In this document: piece by piece, positions 57,169-64,000 of the stretch
Layout: every line of letters starts with the position of its first letter
Position numbering within the stretch: position 1 is the first letter of the stretch
DNA from: Deroplatys truncata
Taxonomy: Eukaryota; Arthropoda; Insecta; Mantodea; Mantidae
Direction: 5' to 3'
Length of the DNA: 64,000 nucleotides
Assembly (NCBI GenBank): GCA_030765065.1
Contig: CM060988.1
Location: 201,436,565-201,500,564, forward strand
Position numbers and translations under genes: made by a program
The notes under the pieces: generated by a model
The model's input: only the letters and a program-made list of their open reading frames with translations
What the model was told of the DNA's origin: nothing
Database searches by the model: none

Positions 57169-57200
57169 GGTTAGGTCGGGTACTTTTGGGGCAGCCCTCA
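55943..57200 (+). mobile_element. Mariner element, family M1, copy 3 (both ends present)
   Basis: The left terminus CGAGGGCAGTCCCAGAAGTACCCGACC follows TA at 55941-55942. The right terminus GGTCGGGTACTTTTGGGGCAGCCCTCA precedes TA at 57201-57202. A T-tract of about 30 bases (57139-57168) has expanded just inside the right end. Confidence 0.9.
56121..57122 (+). pseudogene. Mariner DD34D transposase pseudogene (family M1), best-kept copy
   Basis: The start region reads TTGCATAAAACTGGCCATCG where copies 1 and 2 have ATGGATAAAACTGGTCATCG, so the start codon is lost. A TAA at 56338-56340 interrupts the HTH linker and a frame change with a small deletion lies near 56455-56465. The catalytic half is open: FITMDEISAHHF (first motif, altered context), VLFHQDNAPVHTS (second) and APYSPDLAPSDYFLFPKLKK (third). 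Exactly 34 residues separate the second and third aspartates, hence DD34D. It ends ...ELKGDYVEK at the TAA at 57120. Confidence 0.92.
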
Positions 57201-57279
57201 TAAAAATAAACCTTTGCGGAAATAGCTACCTAACACTTTTCGTTATACGAGGGCTGATCAATAAAGAATGAGACTGATT

Positions 57280-57780
57280 TTTTTTCACAGATATATTTAT
57301 TATTTCTGTGAAGTCTGCCAGTCCTCGAACACATGGTGCAGGTCGTTCTTTGTAAGGTGTTTGAGAATCGCCTCACTTTTTTCAGCACTGCTTCAGTGCT
57401 CTCAAATCGAATGTCCCGGAGCTTTGCCTTTAGTGATGGGAATAAAAAGAAATCACAGGGTGCAAGATCGGGGCTATAAGGCGGATGCGGCCCACAGGTA
57501 ATGTTGACTTCAGCCAAAAATTCCTGGGCTTGATTTGCGACGTGAGACCCCTCGTTGTCGTGATGAAGTCGGCACCCTTTCCGATGAAGTTCTGGACGTT
57601 TCCTTGCAATGTGCTTCATCAGTGTAGCCAATACTGACGTGTAACTGCATGCTGGTAAATCATCCATTCTGAAACACCAGGCCCACCTTGCTTATCACAG
57701 AGGACTCGCCCTTCTTTGAAGTCTTTGAACCACCTATACACTGTTGCATCTTCACCGTATGCTTGCGCCAGCTTTCCAAA
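57280..57780 (-). pseudogene. Mariner DD34D transposase pseudogene, N-terminus missing
   Basis: The minus strand reads MDDLPACSYTSVLATLMKHI, then CRLHHDNEGSHVANQAQEFL and HPPYSPDLAPCDFFLFPSLK, with 34 residues between the last two aspartates (DD34D). Upstream, in another frame, are HTH-like remains (57668-57780) that then break off. The DNA-binding domain is largely deleted and the first catalytic motif is absent. Confidence 0.88.
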
Positions 57781-57995
57781 ATTTACAAGGGTTTATGATT
57801 TAAACCAAAACAACATTTTATTGCACTGTAATGCTCCTATCGTATCACCTCCATTTTGTGGTATGCGAAATTCAAGCATACTACCAACCTACCGATACGA
57901 GAGTCCTGACGCCTATGGACAATATACATGAAACCCTGCTATTTTCAGAAATTCAAGGTAGAGGCAGGAAACTATCAAGGAAGCTACAGAAAAAA

Positions 57996-58835
57996 TCTGA
58001 TGTGTTACACTCACATGACTTTCTCTACTCTTGTACAAACTATTTTTACAAACGATTATTCTCCATATGCTTCATGTTAATCCAGATATCAATCGTATTG
58101 CTAATTTTCTTGTAGATGCAAGGGGAATATGGTAGGCTTTAAGCGATAGTCAAATGTTTTAAGAGCTGTTTGCTATGTGGAGTATTCCATTCTCTTTGTA
58201 TGTCCAGGACATAAAAAATGAATAACGAATTTCCATTTGAGAAAAAGTATAAGTATTGGAAAATTTAAGGGAATAACAAGCAATATCTGGAAAATGGTTC
58301 ACTCAACAACAACAAAAATGTCTATGACATAAATTGTGTATTTTAACGCGATCTACATTTTTTGTGCAGTAAAATTTTGTCTATCTATTATGGTTTACCA
58401 GTTATGCAAAAGTCGTTCACAATGAAGAATACTTTTGGAGATATTCCCAGAAAATTCAAGATGTACATTTTATTTGTCATGAAAGTATCTTAAACATATG
58501 ATATTTTAATCAAAATCGTTAGAGCCAGTTTTGAGAAAATTAAAATTTTCGAGAAATGTTCCATGCAAAGGGTAATTCGGGGTGGGGGGATTTTCTTGAA
58601 AACCTTCGTGTCTCATCTCTGGAAGATACTGAACCTAAATACCAAGCTTGATGTTTATCCGACTGTTCGTTTCTGAGTTATGCTGTTCACAGACACACAC
58701 ACGGACATGTTTCCAAAAATGCTTTTTTTTTGGATTCAGGGGGTCTCAAAACGTGTATTTCCGGTGAAATCTCGGTATCGAATTTTTGGGTGGAATACAT
58801 TACTTCCCCTACTTACTATACGTAGTAGAGAAAGT
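57996..58835 (+). mobile_element. R1 repeat, young full-length copy (840 bp, reference copy)
   Basis: It runs from TCTGATGTGTTACACTCACATGACTTTCTC to CTATACGTAGTAGAGAAAGT. Because it sits in a mariner TIR whose partner is intact, the target can be read: the partner shows an uninterrupted run of eight A residues where this copy now sits with five A on each side. That makes the ends reliable. Confidence 0.9.
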
Positions 58836-59155
58836 AAAAATCAGTCTGTCTTTATTGATCAGCCCTCGTAAACACAAAGGGAACAGCGATAGTCAAATGT
58901 TTAACAACTGGACGCTATATGCTGCCTTAAAATTCTATACTGTTTCCATGACATCGTGACAAACAACTGGAAATCGACGGGACTTAACGGATATCTCAGA
59001 AACGGTTTATGCCACAAAAAGGTCATTTTTAGTAAATTGTGTGCTTTAAAGACATTTTTTGTATGGTACGTTTTCGTCTATGGCTTAATGTTTACCAGTT
59101 ATATAAGATTATACAAAATTCCTTCCGAATAAAGAGAACTTCACAGCCTATTCTG

Positions 59156-59747
59156 AAAGGGGATATACCATACATATATAAGAATTGTACATAGTAATAA
59201 TATAATTCACCAAGAAACGTGTTAAAATATTCAACAACCAAGAAAGCAGATTGAAAGAAACGGGCGAGCTAGCAAATTCCAGGTAAAAGATAATTCTAAG
59301 TAGAGCCCACCTTTCACCAAGCCAATGAGCAGGGAGCCGGTAGCGGTCAGGAGAAATAGAAACAGACGGAGATATTGAACCCGCTTCCTGACGCGTCATG
59401 GTGACGCGTAAGCGTAAAACTGTGAAGTAGAATATCCTCTTGCATGTTAAGGTAACGCGGTCTGAGGACCTAGAAACGTCCTTACATTTTGAGACGCGGA
59501 GGTAAGCGTCAATAGGCTCAGGTATATAAAGGTGAACAAAGCCCCAGATTTTCACTCTCTTATAGAATTTCGTCAACACAAAGCGCTACGCTCTTGACGT
59601 GTGTGCATATGGGTGGGAACACGTCAGCAGTTAGCTTAGGCTCCTGATTTATTCGAATGGTAGAATTGGTATAATGGGAAAAGCTAGCCGCCCATAAATA
59701 TTTAAATTGATAATTAACCACATTTATTAAGGGAAATGCAGTACATT
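59156..59747. other. No gene recognised
   Basis: A 143-codon minus-strand ORF (59148-59579) lies here but shows no motif or family resemblance. The remainder is AT-rich. Confidence 0.35.
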
Positions 59748-60609
59748 ACTTTCTCTACTACATATAGTAAGTTGGGCAAGTATTGTATTCCACCCAAAAT
59801 TCGATACCGAGATTTCACCGGAAATACATGTTTTGAGACCCCCTGAATCCAAGAAAAGCATTTTTGGAAACATGTCCGTGTGTGTGTCTGTCAACAGCAT
59901 AACTCAGAAACGAACAGTCGGATAAACACCAAACTTGGTATTTAGGTTCAGTATCTTCCAGAGATGAGACACGAAGGTTTTCAAGAAAATCCCCCACCCA
60001 GATTTCCCTTTACATGGAACATTTTGCGAAAATTGTAATTTTCTCAAAAATGGCTCTAACGATTTTGATTAAAATATCATATGTTTAAGATACTTTCATG
60101 ACAAATGAAATATATATCTTGAATTTACTGGGAATGTCTCCAAAAGTATCCTTCATTGTGAACGACGTTTGTATAACTGGTAAACCATGGTTGAGTGAAC
60201 CATTTTCGAGATATTGCTTGTTATTCCCTTAAATTTTTCAATACTTATTTTCTCAAATGGGAATTCGTTATTCATTGTTTTGTCTTTGATATGCAAAGAG
60301 TATTAATCTGTGGCAAAGAGAATGGTGCTGCACCTAGCAACCAACTATTAAGATTTGTCTATACTTAAAGGCTACTGTATTTCTATATTGCCCTTGCAAG
60401 TACAAAACAAGGGGAAGATAGTACGCCTTAAGCGATAGTCAAATATTTTTAGAACTGGTCGCTGTGTGTAAAATGTAATTCTCTTTGCATGTCAAAAGAT
60501 CGTTTCTGCAAATGTTTATCTCGATTAATATGAAATAGATGGAGAATAAGCGTTTGTAAAAATAGTTTGTACAAGAGTAGAGAAAGTCATGTGAGTGTAA
60601 CACATCAGA
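59748..60609 (-). mobile_element. R1 repeat with palindromic terminal module
   Basis: It starts ACTTTCTCTACTACATATAG and ends GTAACACATCAGA. An internal segment of about 100 bp is missing at 60187 (after GGTAAACCA). Its end module is the extended form that contains an inverted duplicate of itself, the same form as 21599-21936. Confidence 0.82.
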
Positions 60610-60797
60610 TTTTTTTTTAATTTGCCTCACCCACGATAACCCTGAGAACCAAGAGTTAGCTATATGGGGAAACGTTACGAATGGAAAGCACAGCAACCGA
60701 CGAGCATCCATAGCCGAGGACGAGAACACTGCAGCAGATAGCATCAACCACAGGAACAACGCTTTCCAGATGCTACTGATCAACGATTTCCCGCTAC
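60610..60797. other. No gene recognised
   Basis: Short unassigned stretch. Confidence 0.35.
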
Positions 60798-62115
60798 AAT
60801 TTCCAGAAAATTCAAGATATACGTCTTATTTGTTATGTAAATATCTTTAATATGTAGTATTTTTAATCAAAATCGTTGGATTTGGTAATTGGATTGGGGG
60901 GATTTTAATTTTCCTTAAAATACCCCTAGGAAGATACTAAACTTAAATATCAAATTTGGTTTTTGAGTTATGCTGTTCACAGACACACATACGGACCTTT
61001 TCTTAAAAATGCTTTTGCTTTATTTTGGGGGCCGCAAAACATGTATCTCCGTGAAATCTAGGTATCCAATTTTTGGGTGTTTTGCAATACTTTCTCTACC
61101 TACTATGACGCAGTAATTTGTATCACAAATTATGTAAATGTCAAGAGGGATTATAGTGTGAATATGCATTATTGTGTGACATTGATTTGAGATGTTTGAT
61201 GATTGTAATTATTGTCGAGAAGTAAGCTTATACGGCCTTACTGAAACTGACAATAATAGCGTGCAATAATGTAGCGAGGGGGTGAGCTGTTTATCATTAT
61301 TAGAGACGAGCAAATGACGTAATATTGGCGCGTTTTTCTTAGGAATTTGCGGGAACATTTTTCCCTAGAGCATATGTGTTCATAATTTTCATTGGATATA
61401 AATATAGACGCTAATGTTGGCGCGTTTTATTAACCAATAGCAGTTCAGTTATAATCTTTAGGCATATCGGGGTGTAGGAGTATAAAAAGAGCTAAGCCAG
61501 AGGTAGATCCCTCCCAGTCCATCGGAAACATTTGTACATTACACGTCGTCTTCAGTCCATCGGAAACATTTGTGCATTACAAGTCGCCGAGTTCAACAGA
61601 AACAGTCGCATAGTTTATCGATTTGCAGTGTACGCGTAGCAAAGTTATAAAAAAATCTCTCGTGTTGTAAAGTTAATTACACAAAAAGTTGAAGTACGCG
61701 AATTAATAATGGGCAGTAAAGAAGTTATTATAACAGTTTCAGTTTGGCGAGTGTCAAGATTAATATGTGAAGGTGCATAATGTGTTACGACAATAAAAGT
61801 ATAAAACAAATTCTTTTATCAGTGTTATCTTTGGATAAAAACTCCTTTCCGTTTACACACCTTGATTAAGAGATTTGCTTGACCGAGAGATCATAGCTAG
61901 CCGGAGGCCAGTGAACCCAAAAATTAAATACAATAATAGGCGCTCAGTAAAAGATAATACGAAGTTACCGCGACAAATTGTCTTTTATACGTGAGGCAAA
62001 TAAACAGTAGCATTCTTTCAAACAAACACTAATACTATCGCAAATTGGCTACCACAACGTGGAACTTAACAAAGAATACCGTCACAACTATGTACGTGGT
62101 AGAAAAAATAACACC
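60798..62115 (+). mobile_element. R1 repeat, old copy split near its right end by a solo LTR
   Basis: R1 runs from about 60798 to 61105 and its last bases (TGTACGTGGTAGAAAA) resume at 62091 after the LTR. Joining them restores CTACCTACTATGTACGTGGT, close to the standard R1 right end. Confidence 0.72.
61106..62086 (+). mobile_element. Solo LTR, family 2 (981 bp)
   Basis: It starts TGACGCAGTAATTTGTATCAC and ends ATACCGTCACA, flanked by the 4-bp duplication ACTA (61102-61105 and 62087-62090). A TATA-like GTATAAAAAG lies at about 61480, and a short duplicated CAGTCCATCGGAAACATTTG follows. It is the reverse of the LTR at 9477-10441. No internal coding sequence is present. Confidence 0.9.
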
Positions 62116-62964
62116 GTGACTGTCGTTTCAGCCTACTGTATTTTTATACCTAGAACCAAATGTGTAACGTGTAATGAAAATATATCTCGATTAACAAAAA
62201 GTAGATAGAAGAACAGTTTGTAGTAGACATTTTGCATTAGAGCTAAAAGTATATATCAAATATAACTATTTTGTTTTGATTTTTGTAGTGATGATATAGT
62301 AGGTTTTGACTTGTGAAACAATTGATGGTGTAAGAAAATGTTTGGTGTTCCTTCAGTTTTCTGTAGAAACTCACTCCATTTATACTTAGTGATCTTAGGT
62401 GATAGGGAATGATTCTTATTAACGAAACGTTCGCTCGTCATGACAGAGAAGCGAACCCGAGACCTCCGGGTTGAGAAGAAAGAACGCAGACCACCGTATC
62501 ACGAACTTTTTGTTCAATAAATTACACGCCGTTATACAACGATTCGCAGTTTTTTTAAGCTTGTGGAGGTTGCCATAGAAACGGTAGAATAAAATTGACA
62601 GTGCACGTGTTGTACATTACGCATGCATAACGATGGACGTGGTAATTATGTAGTGGATTCAAACAGCTCTTTCATGTGCCATAATGGCCTTCAAAAATGC
62701 TCAACAAAAGCACTAAATTTTGTAAGCCTTTTTCACAACGAGAGTCGACGTGGAACAATCGCATGATACTGGGAGCGATTTTTACGGCTTTTCAGAGTTA
62801 ACCAACTCTTGGTAGTATAACCCCTTTCCCTCGCGTGCATTTCAATCGCGTTATGACTAAAACGATACTGGCTTAAGCTTTGATTTCAAACAGTCTCATG
62901 TCTATCCAGTATCACCTTTTACTTCCTGTAGCACCAACTTAAAGTACCGAGGTTCTGCACTCCA
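62116..62964. other. No gene recognised; faint R1 fragments
   Basis: An R1-like end-module scrap occurs near 62140-62230 (ATATCTCGATTAAC). A tRNA-like B-box element near 62445-62475 is too weak to call. No ORF with a domain. Confidence 0.35.
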
Positions 62965-63035
62965 TTTGGTAATGATATTTCATTGAAAATGCACGTTTTG
63001 AGACCCCCTGAATAAAAAAAGAAAATTTTTACTTT
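62965..63035 (-). mobile_element. R1 repeat fragment
   Basis: ATTTCATTGAAAATGCACGT and TTTTGAGACCCCCTGAATAA match the right end of R1 in reverse. Confidence 0.6.
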
Positions 63036-63163
63036 TCCTAACACGTACTTGGTAGATATAGGGAAGTTAAATTATATTCGAACCTACTCGCGGCCTCTCT
63101 CTACTGCGCGAGACAAACGGCAGTCGACGGAGAAATTACGTCGGCAGAGGCGGACTAAAATCC

Positions 63164-63415
63164 TTACCTTGTAATAGTAGATGGGAATGTTGACCTTCTG
63201 CTCTCAAACAGGCAAAATACCTCATGTAAATATTCTCGCCGAAGCTCAGCAGCAGGAATTCTTGTGATTTCTTGCACAATGTTTTTTCTAAGTTCCTGTA
63301 GTGTGCGAGGATTGGAGCGATACACTTTGTCTTTTAAAGAACCCATAAATAAAAATCACAACTCGTTAGGCCAGGAGAACGAGGGGGCCATAAATCAACA
63401 CTAATTATTCTGTCA
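63164..63415 (-). pseudogene. Fragment of a DUF4817-type transposase C-terminus
   Basis: The minus strand reads DLWPPRSPGLTSCDFYLW (third catalytic region), then, after a one-base frameshift in the following GGG run, GSLKDKVYRSNPRTLQELRK and NIVQEITRIPAAELRREYLH. This corresponds to the end of the transposase type found intact at 112-1191 and in pieces at 48218, but is clearly a different subfamily. No TIRs or other domains are found. Confidence 0.82.
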
Positions 63416-63431
63416 TCAAACATCTATTTTT

Positions 63432-64000
63432 ACTTTGTCTACTACGTAAAGGTAAGTAGGGGAAGTATTGTATTCCAACCAAAAATTCGATACCTAGATT
63501 TCACCGGAAATGTATGTTTTGAGACCCCCTGAAACAAAAAAAAAGCATTTTTGGAAAAATGTCCCTGCGTGTGTGTGTCTGTGAACAGCATAACTCAGAA
63601 ACGAACAGTCGAATAAACACCAAACTTGGTATTTAGGTTCAGTATCTTCCAGAGATGCGACACAAAGCTTTTCAAGAAAATCCCCCCCCAGATTACCCTT
63701 TACATGGAACATTTTTCGAAAATTTTAATTTTCTCAAAAATGGCTCTAACGATTTTGATTAAAATATCGTATATTTAAGATATTTTCATGACAAATGAAA
63801 TGTATATCTCGAATTTTCTGGGAATGTCTCCAAAAGTATTCTTCATTGTGAACGACTTTTGCATAACTGGTAAACCATAAGAGACAGACAAAATTTTACT
63901 ACACAAAAAATGTAGATCGCGTTAAAATACACAATGTCATATACAATTTTTTGTTGAGTGAACCATTTTCGAGATATTGCTTGTTATTCCCTTAAATTTT
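63432..64000 (-). mobile_element. R1 repeat, young copy running off the window
   Basis: It starts ACTTTGTCTACTACGTAAAGG after a T-tract and is collinear with the young copies up to the window end, within ...ATTCCCTTAAATTTT. The remaining end module lies beyond the window. Confidence 0.88.

Larger units (their letters stand above)
57248..58868 (-). mobile_element. Mariner element with both TIRs, itself carrying a nested R1 copy
   Basis: The left end CGAGGGCTGATCAATAAAG follows TA at 57246-57247. The right end CTTTATTGATCAGCCCTCG precedes TA at 58869-58870. The TIRs of about 37 bp include the ACTGATTTTT segment. Inside are a partial minus-strand transposase (57248 to about 57780), about 200 bp of unassigned sequence, and an 840-bp R1 copy placed in the A-tract of the right TIR. 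Confidence 0.9.
57203..59155 (+). mobile_element. R1 repeat, old copy split by a mariner
   Basis: Its left remnant (57203-57247, ATAAACCTTTGCGGAAATAGC) and right remnant (58869-59155, GGGAACAGCGATAGTCAAATG ... TTTACCAGTTATATAAG) are adjacent segments of R1. The mariner at 57248-58868 separates them. Confidence 0.7.

Noticed and set aside
59148-59579. 143-codon minus-strand ORF
   Set aside because: No domain, no splice context and no similarity to anything in the window; length alone is not enough in a 64-kb window.

Overview
This is an AT-rich, repeat-dominated window from a eukaryotic nuclear genome, most likely an insect with a large genome. The grounds are an insect cuticle/secreted-protein style gene with a 4-codon first exon and a TATA promoter, many Tc1/mariner transposons, tRNA-derived SINEs, TG...CA solo LTRs, satellite arrays, and no operon-like or prokaryotic features. 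The species cannot be fixed from the sequence.

Host gene: the only convincing cellular gene runs on the + strand from about 16.05 to 37.4 kb. It has a TATA box at 16052, exon 1 at 16105-16116 (MNTF, then GTAAGT), a 17.25 kb intron packed with transposons, exon 2 at 33371-33589 (rest of the signal peptide plus a mature N-terminus), and a terminal exon at 37128-37376 followed by AATAAA at 37420. All junctions are phase 0 and give a predicted 159-residue secreted protein. Just upstream of the terminal exon is a tandem array of about 172-bp units. Each unit repeats the exon's acceptor and first part and carries an in-frame candidate donor 54 nt downstream.

Mobile elements: the first 1.3 kb is an apparently intact Tc1/mariner element (359-aa transposase, D159/D250/D292, DD41D spacing, 17-bp perfect TIR core). 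Broken relatives are a Tc1 element (4.6-6.0 kb), three copies of one DD34D mariner family (12.5, 29.7 and 55.9 kb), other mariners (27.4, 49.1 and 57.2 kb), and a derivative whose 3' end is present in inverted copy at both ends (48.07-49.06 kb; partial copies at 16.4 and 30.7 kb). Six LTRs from two families are scattered through the window. Five lie between 4-bp duplications or have a near-match, and the other is a palindromic chimera.

Dominant repeat: one non-coding repeat of about 840 bp, called R1 here, accounts for about thirty full or partial copies on both strands. It has an internal CA microsatellite, asymmetric terminal inverted repeats, A-tract insertion sites and head-to-tail tandem copies, which recall non-autonomous Helentrons (HINE/DINE-1). 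Its end module is iterated in tandem at 20.86-22.15 kb.

Satellites: an array of about 118-bp units (7.14-11.18 kb, about 26 copies, split by a solo LTR) and a 105-bp GC-richer array (44.58-45.14 kb). Nested insertions at 9.5, 23-24, 25-27, 50.5-52.1, 57-59 and 60.8-62.1 kb give a relative order of transposition events. The remaining stretches show no recognisable gene.
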